A stretch of DNA of 13,325 nt from the NCBI GenBank assembly GCA_002341315.1, contig DDNV01000063.1, forward strand, positions 41,121-54,445, given 5' to 3'. Source of the DNA: Cellvibrionales bacterium UBA2511 (lineage in GTDB: Bacteria; Pseudomonadota; Gammaproteobacteria; Pseudomonadales; Porticoccaceae). Shown here piece by piece: positions 1-5,674 of this stretch; position 1 is the stretch's first letter; the number at the start of each line of letters is the position of its first letter. The translations under genes and the position numbers were made by a program. A model generated the notes under the pieces. It was not told the DNA's origin, made no database searches, and saw only the letters and a list, made by a program, of their open reading frames with translations.

Positions 1-1043
1 CAAAACCGGTATTGATCCAGCGTTTTAGTCTCAGTGATATCCAGGCAGAGTACATTCTCGATACCAAGCTGCGTCAGTTGGCCCGATTGGAGGAGGTTCG
101 CATACGTGCCGAGCAGGAAGCGCTGGCGGCGGAAAAACTCGAGCTGGAAAAAATTCTCGGTTCTGCAAAGCGTCTCAAGACCCTGGTGCGCAATGAATTG
201 CTGGCCGTGGCCGATGAATTCGGTGATGAACGCCGTTCACCACTGACCCGCCGCGAGGAAGCCAAGGCATTTTCTGAAACCGAACTGTTGGTGTCCGAGC
301 CGGTAACAGTGGTGTTATCGGAGAAGGGCTGGATACGCGCTGCCAAAGGCCACGACGTCGATGGCGCATCACTCAGCTATAAATCCGGTGATCGCTTTCT
401 CTGTGCGGCCAGAGGACGCAGTAATCAGTCGGTGGTTTTACTGGATTCCACCGGTCGAACCTATTCGTTGGCGGCCCACAACCTGCCCTCGGCGAGGGGG
501 CAGGGTGAGCCTGTCACCGGTCGCCTTAATCCCCCTTCCGGCGCCGGTTTTGTGAGCGTGATAATGGGCGATGATTCGCAACAGGTACTGATGGCCACTG
601 ATGCCGGTTACGGTTTTATGGCCAATCTGGCAGACCTGCACAGTAAAAACCGGGCGGGTAAAACGACCCTGACGATTCCGAGGGGCGGCCGGGTCATCAA
701 GCCGGTGGCGATTTCTGACCGTGAAAACAGTCTGGTGGTGGCGGTCAGCAACGAGGGCCGTATGCTGGCGTTTCCGTTGGCAGACCTCCCCCGCCTGGCG
801 CGAGGTAAGGGAAACAAAATTCTCAGTATTCCCTCCTCGCGAGTTCAGTCCCGGGAAGAGTTTATGGTGGCGGTGGCGGTCGTGACCCCGGCGCAGCAAT
901 TGCTAGTGTTCTCGGGTAAACGTCATCTGAACATTAGGGCCAGCGATCTTGAGCATTATCGCGGGGAGCGCGGCCGCCGTGGCAATAAACTGCCCCGGGG
1001 CTTCCAGAAAGTGGACAGGGTGGAGGTGACCGGTAACGATTAG
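1..1043 (+). CDS. parC: DNA topoisomerase IV subunit A, C-terminal part (5' end outside window)
   Basis: ParC forms the ParC2ParE2 topoisomerase IV that decatenates daughter chromosomes and relaxes supercoils. The frame is open from base 3 and codes for about 346 residues, roughly the last half of the 752-residue E. coli protein. The fragment starts in the coiled-coil end of the breakage-reunion domain (QRFSLSDIQAEYIL, then a charged helix) and passes the conserved DERRSPL linker. It continues into the C-terminal beta-pinwheel with its repeated blades (SEPVTVVLSEKGWIR, STGRTYSL, LPSARGQGEPVTG, TDAGYGF, NRAGK, NEGRMLAFPL, GKGNKI, GERGRRG). GQGEP and the late GKGNK and GERGRRGNK blades match ParC better than GyrA. 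The catalytic tyrosine lies upstream of the window. The stop is TAG; no good intrinsic terminator follows. Identity is secure by family resemblance. Confidence 0.96.
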   Translation, partial: KPVLIQRFSLSDIQAEYILDTKLRQLARLEEVRIRAEQEALAAEKLELEKILGSAKRLKTLVRNELLAVADEFGDERRSPLTRREEAKAFSETELLVSEPVTVVLSEKGWIRAAKGHDVDGASLSYKSGDRFLCAARGRSNQSVVLLDSTGRTYSLAAHNLPSARGQGEPVTGRLNPPSGAGFVSVIMGDDSQQVLMATDAGYGFMANLADLHSKNRAGKTTLTIPRGGRVIKPVAISDRENSLVVAVSNEGRMLAFPLADLPRLARGKGNKILSIPSSRVQSREEFMVAVAVVTPAQQLLVFSGKRHLNIRASDLEHYRGERGRRGNKLPRGFQKVDRVEVTGND

Positions 1044-1074
1044 CGCCGGTTTGGGCGTGTTGCTCACTTGGTTG

Positions 1075-1103
1075 TTTACCGGCTGAGTGATTTTCATTAT
1101 ATT
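1075..1103 (+). promoter_or_regulatory. Candidate sigma70 promoter for the small membrane-protein operon
   Basis: A -35-like TTTACC (1075-1080) is separated by exactly 17 nt from a -10-like TATATT (1098-1103). That is 4/6 and 5/6 matches to the consensus. It sits in the 119-nt gap after parC, about 60 nt before the first small ORF, so it is well placed to start that operon independently. This is prediction from sequence only; the AT-rich -10 lies in an otherwise GC-richer region. Confidence 0.5.
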
Positions 1104-1162
1104 TGAAGCGGTTAGAGCGGGGCTGCTGCCCACCGTATAAATTTCGTCCAGAGGATGAACAG

Positions 1163-1327
1163 ATGGATAATAATAAGGTGTTGCTGGTTATTGCGTCGCT
1201 GTTACTGCCACCACTGGCAGTGTTCCTGAAAAAGGGTGCCGGTAAGGATCTGGTGATCAATATTGTGCTCTGCCTGTGCTTCTGGGTGCCGGGTATCCTA
1301 CATGCGCTTTGGGTGACATTGGCCTGA
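1163..1327 (+). CDS. Pmp3/YqaE family small membrane protein
   Basis: A 54-residue protein made almost entirely of two hydrophobic segments. The first is about residues 5-22 (VLLVIASLLLPPLAVFL), followed by the short loop KKGAGKD. The second is about residues 30-52 (VINIVLCLCFWVPGILHALWV). The LPPLAV...KKG and WVPGILHALWV patterns are the hallmark of the UPF0057/Pmp3 family. E. coli YqaE has the equivalent LPPLGV, GYIPGLIHAFWV. These proteins sit in the inner membrane and are linked to salt, cold and membrane-potential stress, with no enzymatic role known. The ATG at 1163 is chosen over the upstream in-frame ATG at 1103 because GAGGA (1151-1155) is well spaced before it and the family is 50-55 residues long. 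First gene of an apparent operon with the DUF4177, TM2 and mscS genes. Confidence 0.88.
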   Translation: MDNNKVLLVIASLLLPPLAVFLKKGAGKDLVINIVLCLCFWVPGILHALWVTLA

Positions 1328-1361
1328 ACCGAATATTGGCAGGGGGTAACAGAAAACTCGC

Positions 1362-1574
1362 ATGGCATTCAGTCAATACAAAGTGATGGCAATCAGCGAG
1401 GGTGCCCTGGGAACGATTTTTCTTGGTGCCTCCGGCTTTCCCCTGAAAAAAATGGAGACGGTTCTCAACGAGCAGGCTGCCGAGGGTTGGCAACTGGTTT
1501 TCCAGGTGGTGGAAAGGCGTCGTCTCTGGTTGTTCTGGGCACGTGAAACCGTCATCGTTACCCTGGGCAAATAA
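1362..1574 (+). CDS. DUF4177 domain-containing protein
   Basis: A 70-residue soluble protein with the DUF4177 layout. It has an opening beta strand (QYKVMAISEG), a helix KKMETVLNEQAAEGWQLVFQV around residues 29-49, and closing strands (RRRLWLFWARETVIVTL). The core signature is the E-x-x-LN-x-x-AAEGW-x-L segment. The biochemical function is unknown; no catalytic residues are apparent. It starts 34 nt after the Pmp3-type gene and ends 3 nt before the start codon of the TM2-like gene, so the latter two are probably translationally coupled. The ATG has only a distant purine stretch (AGGGGG at 1341-1346), so translation may be modest. Family assignment is by pattern; the role is unknown. Confidence 0.82.
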   Translation: MAFSQYKVMAISEGALGTIFLGASGFPLKKMETVLNEQAAEGWQLVFQVVERRRLWLFWARETVIVTLGK

Positions 1575-1577
1575 CCG

Positions 1578-1964
1578 GTGGCTCTCCGCGACGAACAATA
1601 CCGGGAGGACCAGCTTCGCAACCGAATTGCGGAACTCCCCGCAGAACAGCGCAGGGTTTTTCACGGGCGCATGGCGAGACGCCTCAAAGATCCGGACAAC
1701 TATGCGGTGCTGAACTATTTGTTTGTCGCCGGGCTGCACCATTTTTATCTGAGGCGCTGGTTCCGCGGTGCAGTCAATCTGGCTGTTTTTCTGGCTGGTA
1801 TGGCTTGCCTGCTCACTGGTCAATGGCGCTGGGGGCTTGGTTTGTTACTTTTGATTACCTTAATTGAATTGCCAGCACTGTTCTGCTCTCAATGCATTGT
1901 ATTGCGGTATAACAACGACCTGGCTGAATCGCAGTTAGCGGAGACTGATCTCAGTCAGAACTGA
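1578..1964 (+). CDS. TM2-domain-like membrane protein
   Basis: A 128-residue protein starting with GTG three bases after the previous stop, with no clear ribosome-binding site, as expected for translational re-initiation. Residues 1-40 form a charged, probably helical cytoplasmic head (RDEQYREDQLRNRIAELPAEQRR). From residue 41 comes a TM2-like unit: a hydrophobic segment (YAVLNYLFVAGLHHFYL), a short basic turn (RRWFRG), and a second segment (AVNLAVFLAGMACLL). A third hydrophobic stretch covers residues 85-107. The G-x-HHFYL-x-x-W-x-x-G pattern is the diagnostic TM2 feature, normally G-x-H-x-FYLG. The tail is acidic. Function is unknown; TM2 proteins are small inner-membrane proteins often found beside envelope or stress genes. 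The product is well supported as a gene; the family call is moderate. Confidence 0.8.
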   Translation: MALRDEQYREDQLRNRIAELPAEQRRVFHGRMARRLKDPDNYAVLNYLFVAGLHHFYLRRWFRGAVNLAVFLAGMACLLTGQWRWGLGLLLLITLIELPALFCSQCIVLRYNNDLAESQLAETDLSQN

Positions 1965-1988
1965 TTTTTTACTTTAATGGAGCGTGTG

Positions 1989-2795
1989 ATGGAAACGATA
2001 GGAAATGCCATTATTTTTTATGGCCTGAAGGTTGTTATGGCAGCCGTCATCTTTTTTGTGGGTAAATTTGTGGCTGGCTGGCTGAGGGGCCTGGTAGCCG
2101 GCTTGATGAAAAAGAAAGACATGGATGTGGCGATCCAGCAGTTTGTCTCTACGTTGGTTTACTATGCATTTCTGACCTTTGTTTGTATTGCAGCGCTGGG
2201 TCAGCTGGGTATACAAACGGCCTCCCTCGTGGCCGTGGTGGGTGCCGCCGGTCTCGCCGTTGGCCTGGCTTTACAGGGCTCGCTGGCCAATTTTGCCGCC
2301 GGTGTGCTGATCCTGATTTTTCGTCCCTTTCGTGTTGGAGACTATGTTGAAGTGGCAGGTGTCGGTGGTACGGTGTCGAAAATACTGGTGTTTACTACCG
2401 AGCTGAACACGCCGGACAACAAACGGATCGTGATTCCCAATGGTCAGGTAATGAGCGGTACCATTACTAACTACTCCACCCACGATACCCGCCGGGTCGA
2501 CCTGGTGATCGGTATCAGTTACGGCGATGACATCGACAAGGCCAAGGCTGTGCTGCGTGAAGTTGTTGAAGCAGATAAACGTGTGTTGGCAGATCCGGCC
2601 CCGAATATCGCAGTTACCCAGCTGGCGGACAGCAGTGTCAACCTCATTGTCCGGCCCTGGGTTGCCACGGGCGATTACTGGGGGGTCTACTGGGATCTCA
2701 CTGAAGCCATCAAGAAACGCTTTGATAAGGAAGAGATTTCCATTCCCTTCCCGCAGCGCGATGTGCATTTGTACCCGGCGGCCGAAAACGCTTGA
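1989..2795 (+). CDS. mscS: Small-conductance mechanosensitive channel MscS
   Basis: A 268-residue MscS-type channel that releases small solutes when membrane tension rises in osmotic downshock, and acts as a homoheptamer in the inner membrane. Two N-terminal hydrophobic helices (about 7-38 and 50-72) precede the pore helix TM3 at about 77-112, with QTASLVAVVGAAGLAVGLALQ, then FAAGVLILIFRPF-x-VGD. This is nearly the E. coli pore, with its Gly/Ala packing face and gate leucines. The beta domain (PNGQVMSGTITNYS) and alpha/beta domain follow, ending PFPQRDVHL. E. coli MscS has 286 residues. ATG at 1989 is preferred to the in-frame ATG at 1977: GGAG (1979-1982) sits 6 nt before 1989, while nothing resembling a Shine-Dalgarno precedes 1977. 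Last gene of the operon, closed by a strong terminator. Confidence 0.95.
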   Translation: METIGNAIIFYGLKVVMAAVIFFVGKFVAGWLRGLVAGLMKKKDMDVAIQQFVSTLVYYAFLTFVCIAALGQLGIQTASLVAVVGAAGLAVGLALQGSLANFAAGVLILIFRPFRVGDYVEVAGVGGTVSKILVFTTELNTPDNKRIVIPNGQVMSGTITNYSTHDTRRVDLVIGISYGDDIDKAKAVLREVVEADKRVLADPAPNIAVTQLADSSVNLIVRPWVATGDYWGVYWDLTEAIKKRFDKEEISIPFPQRDVHLYPAAENA

Positions 2796-2808
2796 AGGTC
2801 AAATGCTC

Positions 2809-2834
2809 AAGGCCCCTGTGAAGGGGCCTTTTTT
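2809..2834 (+). terminator. Rho-independent terminator after mscS
   Basis: A perfect 9-bp stem, AAGGCCCCT (2809-2817) and AGGGGCCTT (2822-2830), encloses a GTGA tetraloop and runs directly into a T stretch (2829-2834). It begins 13 nt after the mscS stop and ends 23 nt before the next start codon. Textbook intrinsic terminator; it implies the downstream GlsB-type gene is expressed by readthrough or its own start site. Confidence 0.93.
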
Positions 2835-2857
2835 GTTCTATAAATAGAGAGGCACAC

Positions 2858-3106
2858 ATGGGTATTCTTTCCTGGATCGTACTTGGCCTGGTGGCCGGAA
2901 TTCTTGCCAAATGGATCATGCCGGGCAGGGATGGTGGTGGGTTTATTCTCACGGTGCTGTTGGGTATTGCCGGCGCTTTTGTCGGTGGCTGGATTGGTTC
3001 GCTACTGGGCTTTGGTGGTGCGGGTGGCTTCAGTTTAGCCAGTATCGCTACGGCCACGGTGGGCGCTATTCTGATCTTGTTGCTTTACCGACAGTTGAGA
3101 AAATAG
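2858..3106 (+). CDS. GlsB/YeaQ/YmgE family (transglycosylase-associated) membrane protein
   Basis: An 82-residue, glycine-rich, very hydrophobic protein with three predicted membrane segments: about 3-20 (ILSWIVLGLVAGILAKWI), 28-50 (FILTVLLGIAGAFVGGWIGSLL) and 58-77. The opening IVLGLVAGILAKWIMPG, then G-x-x-G-IAGAFVGGWIG, is the signature of the 'transglycosylase-associated' family that includes E. coli YeaQ and YmgE. Members are general-stress inner-membrane proteins of unknown mechanism; the family name does not imply lytic transglycosylase activity. Start: ATG preceded by GAGAGG (2847-2852) at good spacing. It lies between two intrinsic terminators, so it is transcriptionally insulated or fed by partial readthrough from mscS. 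It adds to the run of small stress-linked membrane proteins to its left. Confidence 0.9.
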   Translation: MGILSWIVLGLVAGILAKWIMPGRDGGGFILTVLLGIAGAFVGGWIGSLLGFGGAGGFSLASIATATVGAILILLLYRQLRK

Positions 3107-3167
3107 TGAATTCTGACGCTTGTAGTGATTGACTGCTCCTCTTTCAATTTTTTCAAGCCCCGGCCCC

Positions 3168-3199
3168 AAAAACGCAGCTTTCACCAGCTGCGTTTTTTT
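3168..3199. terminator. Bidirectional intrinsic terminator between convergent genes
   Basis: The stem ACGCAGCT (3172-3179) pairs perfectly with AGCTGCGT (3186-3193) around the loop TTCACC. An A run lies on the left flank and a run of seven T (3193-3199) on the right, so the hairpin works as a terminator on both strands. It lies between the GlsB-type gene (ends 3106, plus) and aceK (ends 3242, minus), exactly where a shared terminator is expected. The rest of 3107-3241 shows no gene. Confidence 0.92.
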
Positions 3200-3241
3200 A
3201 ACCCATCAAATTGGTTGAATAATGGAGGGGTTAGGAGCGTG

Positions 3242-4993
3242 TTAGCGGGCGCGATCAAAGCGTCGTTTGCGACGGTAGGGAAATACATCGACAATTTTGC
3301 CGTTGCGGATTTGCTCCTGCAGTCCCCACCAGAATTCCACATCATAGATATCGCTGTGGAGCGCTTGAAAGGCTTCCCGGGCAACGGGGTTGCCGGAGAA
3401 GAATAACCGGAATTCCTCTGGAAAAATATCGTTGGTTCCCACGGTATACCAGGGGGAGGCCGACATTTCCTCCTCGTCAGTCTTCGGTTGAGGGATGCGC
3501 CTGAAGTGACACTCGGTCAAGGGGCAGATTTCATCATAATCGTAAAACACCACCCGGTTGTGGCGGGTGACCCCGAAATTTTTCAGCAGCATGTCACCCG
3601 GAAAAATATTTGCCGCCGCCAGTTGTTTGATGGCGTTGCCGTATTCCTCGATGATGTTACAGGTTTGTTGTTCATCAGCCCGCTGCAGGTAGATGTTGAG
3701 CGGTGTCATACGGCGCTCGGTATAGAGGTGCTTGATGATCAGTCGGTCTCCCTCGAAGGTCAGCAGCGAGGGTGCGACTTTCTGTAACTCGGCGAGTAGT
3801 TCGTCGGAAAAGCGATCCACCGGAAACGAAAAATTGGCAAACTCCTGGGTATCGGCCATCCGCCCAATACGGTCGTGACGAGAGACCATGTTGTACTTTT
3901 CCCGCACGATTTCGTGGGTGACCTCCTTGGGTGGGTCGAACCGATCCTTGATGATTTTAAAGACAATATCGTAGGACGGCAGCGTGAATACCGACATCAC
4001 CATCCCCTTGATGCCCGGTGCAATGACAAACTGATCCTGAGAGTTCCTCAGGTGGCTGACAAATTCCCGGTAAAATTCCGTCTTGGCGTGTTTGGGAAAA
4101 CCAATGGACGTGTAGATTTCGTTGTCGCCCTTGTGCGGCATCAATTGCTTTAAAAAATGCAGGTAGAGGTAGGGCAGTGGAGCATCCACCATAAAATGGG
4201 TTCGGGTAAAACTGAACACCACGCTCATCTCTTCCTTGTTGAAAATGGCTGTATCAATAAATAGGCCGCCTTTTTCATTGTTCAGTACGGGCAGCACCAG
4301 TGGAAAAAGTCGGTCGCCGTCGATGATGCGACCGACGATATAGGCCGCCTTACTGCGATAAAACACCGAGTCGAGCGTATCAAATTTCAGTGCCGAAACC
4401 GGATTCTTCAGGTGGGGCAGTAGCTGCTCGTTGAATTCCTGAACGATGAAGCTCACATCCCTGGTGAGGTTTTCCGGTGGCGTAGAGAACTCGGCATCCA
4501 GCAGAATCTGCTCAAACACGGCGGCGATATTGTCAATACCCTCATAGCGCACGTAAATGCTGTATTCCGCTTCCGGTATCGACGCCATTTGTGAAGACAG
4601 TACGTAGATCAGATCGTCATCAATCTTGTCGTGATCATTGATGCAGCCAAATACGGAATTGAAAAAAGTCTCGGCAATTTCGTAATTGGGGAAGTTAAAA
4701 ACCAGTTGGGTATAGACGGCCTTTGCCTGGCGCCATAATTCCAGATCGGTAATGTCCTTATTGGTCACCGTGGCGAGCAGCTCCGATACCTGGCGCACTT
4801 TGGTCTTGTAGAGTTCCAGTCGGTCCACGTTGGCGCTCTGTACTGCATGCCAGTCGGCCTTTTCAAAACGCGCCTTGGCACCGAGAGTCATATTCAGGTA
4901 ATCGGCAAAATAGCTGCGAAAGCCATTGAGGATGGTTTTCGACATCCGCCGCGCAGTGCTGTTACGAAAAAACCGGGGGTCCGGAGCGGTCAT
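3242..4993 (-). CDS. aceK: Isocitrate dehydrogenase kinase/phosphatase AceK
   Basis: AceK phosphorylates and dephosphorylates isocitrate dehydrogenase in the cytoplasm, directing isocitrate to the TCA cycle or the glyoxylate shunt. The 583-residue protein has the family length. Seen: the N-terminal helical regulatory region (ARFEKADWHAVQ at 41-52), the ATP-loop APGIKGMV (325-332), and the kinase lysine in VFKIIKDRF (K346, E. coli K336). The catalytic FPGDMLLKNFG (D467 and N472, E. coli D457 and N462) and the metal-binding YDYDE (D485, E. coli D475) are also present. The constant 10-residue offset shows colinearity with E. coli. ATG at 4993 gives a slightly long N-terminus and a weak ribosome site; the internal ATG at 4945 is possible. 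No aceA or aceB is nearby. It instead follows the helicase-loader-like gene by 18 nt in the same direction, suggesting co-transcription. Confidence 0.96.
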   Translation of the reverse strand: MTAPDPRFFRNSTARRMSKTILNGFRSYFADYLNMTLGAKARFEKADWHAVQSANVDRLELYKTKVRQVSELLATVTNKDITDLELWRQAKAVYTQLVFNFPNYEIAETFFNSVFGCINDHDKIDDDLIYVLSSQMASIPEAEYSIYVRYEGIDNIAAVFEQILLDAEFSTPPENLTRDVSFIVQEFNEQLLPHLKNPVSALKFDTLDSVFYRSKAAYIVGRIIDGDRLFPLVLPVLNNEKGGLFIDTAIFNKEEMSVVFSFTRTHFMVDAPLPYLYLHFLKQLMPHKGDNEIYTSIGFPKHAKTEFYREFVSHLRNSQDQFVIAPGIKGMVMSVFTLPSYDIVFKIIKDRFDPPKEVTHEIVREKYNMVSRHDRIGRMADTQEFANFSFPVDRFSDELLAELQKVAPSLLTFEGDRLIIKHLYTERRMTPLNIYLQRADEQQTCNIIEEYGNAIKQLAAANIFPGDMLLKNFGVTRHNRVVFYDYDEICPLTECHFRRIPQPKTDEEEMSASPWYTVGTNDIFPEEFRLFFSGNPVAREAFQALHSDIYDVEFWWGLQEQIRNGKIVDVFPYRRKRRFDRAR

Positions 4994-5011
4994 ACGATCA
5001 GTCCAGCTGAG

Positions 5012-5674
5012 TTATTCATCGAGTTTTAAATCAGCTTTCAGTTCTGCCAATCGTTGCCGCGATACTTCGCGACTCAACGGCGGTTTCTCCGTCGCTTCCC
5101 CTGCGGGATCCGGTAAGGCCAACTGCCGACCCTTGCCAAGTTCGCGACAGAGCCGCCGATAATGATCGAGAAACAGGGGGTAGCTGACCGCCTCTGCCTC
5201 ATGGGCCAACAGGTACCAGCCAGTGGCCAGTCCGGCGTGATAGACCACCGGGTGAGACCAGTGATGAGCCGATTTTGGAGAGGGTGCATTGCAGGCCTCA
5301 AGATACGCGCTGCGCGGCGAGGGCAGTCCCGCCGGGTTCTGACAGGCCTCACAACATTGCAGCATGCGGTTCAGCGTAGGCAGATAGTCGGATGTTTCGA
5401 TCACCCGTTTGGCGCCCAGCAGAATCTGCTCTCGATCGAAGTGTGCCAGTGCGTCCAGCCACAGGCGTTTTACCTGATTGAGCAGATCGGTATCGGAGTA
5501 GGCACTGTAAAACTGGTTGTGAAAATTCAGCCGGAACAGGGCGAACACCTGGTTGATGGTGTCTACCAGGTGTTCTGGGCGCTCAGGATGTCGCCCAGCT
5601 GCGGTCGCTGAGTTCGTCGACGAGGGTGCGACTCCGCGTACTGCCCGGTCGATCAGATCGTTGTTTTTTTCCAT
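5012..5674 (-). CDS. Phage lambda P-like replication protein (putative DnaB helicase loader)
   Basis: A 220-residue protein whose layout follows lambda P, which binds DnaB and loads it at the origin. Seen: helix VDTINQVFALFRLNFHNQF (38-56), comparable to lambda P INGVFSQLLATF; KRLWLDALAHFDREQILLGAKRV (69-91), comparable to RRQWVLAF...MEQVNAGMRVA; DYLPTLNRMLQCCEA, where lambda P has FLPSPGQFVAWCRE; and GLPSPRSAY (116-124). A histidine-rich segment (HHWSHPVVYHAG) follows, then a charged C-terminal helix (SREVSRQRLAELKADLKL), comparable to NRAQALAKIAEIKAKFGL. CCEAC (107-111) contains a CxxC. ATG at 5674 has AGGA 8 nt upstream and is the only reasonable start. Its first 92 nt overlap the end of the DnaT-like gene in another frame. 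No prophage genes surround it, so it looks chromosomally resident. Function is inferred from family only. Confidence 0.82.
   Translation of the reverse strand: MEKNNDLIDRAVRGVAPSSTNSATAAGRHPERPEHLVDTINQVFALFRLNFHNQFYSAYSDTDLLNQVKRLWLDALAHFDREQILLGAKRVIETSDYLPTLNRMLQCCEACQNPAGLPSPRSAYLEACNAPSPKSAHHWSHPVVYHAGLATGWYLLAHEAEAVSYPLFLDHYRRLCRELGKGRQLALPDPAGEATEKPPLSREVSRQRLAELKADLKLDE

Noticed and set aside
438..899. 153-codon antisense frame within parC
   Set aside because: Lies fully inside a certain gene on the other strand; long antisense frames are common in GC-rich coding DNA and this one has no recognisable domain or ribosome site.
1045..1083. GCCGGT/ACCGGC inverted repeat after parC as a terminator
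   Set aside because: Six pairs with a 27-nt loop; too weak, and it overlaps a better-supported promoter.
2839..2844. TATAAA as the -10 box of a promoter for the GlsB-type gene
   Set aside because: The position for a -35 falls inside the mscS terminator stem and does not match; the start site would also fall on the ribosome-binding site.
5664..5670. dnaX-like -1 ribosomal frameshift on A7 joining the DnaT-like and lambda-P-like genes
   Set aside because: A -1 shift leads into the third frame, not the lambda-P-like frame; only loss of one base (or +1 shift) would join them.
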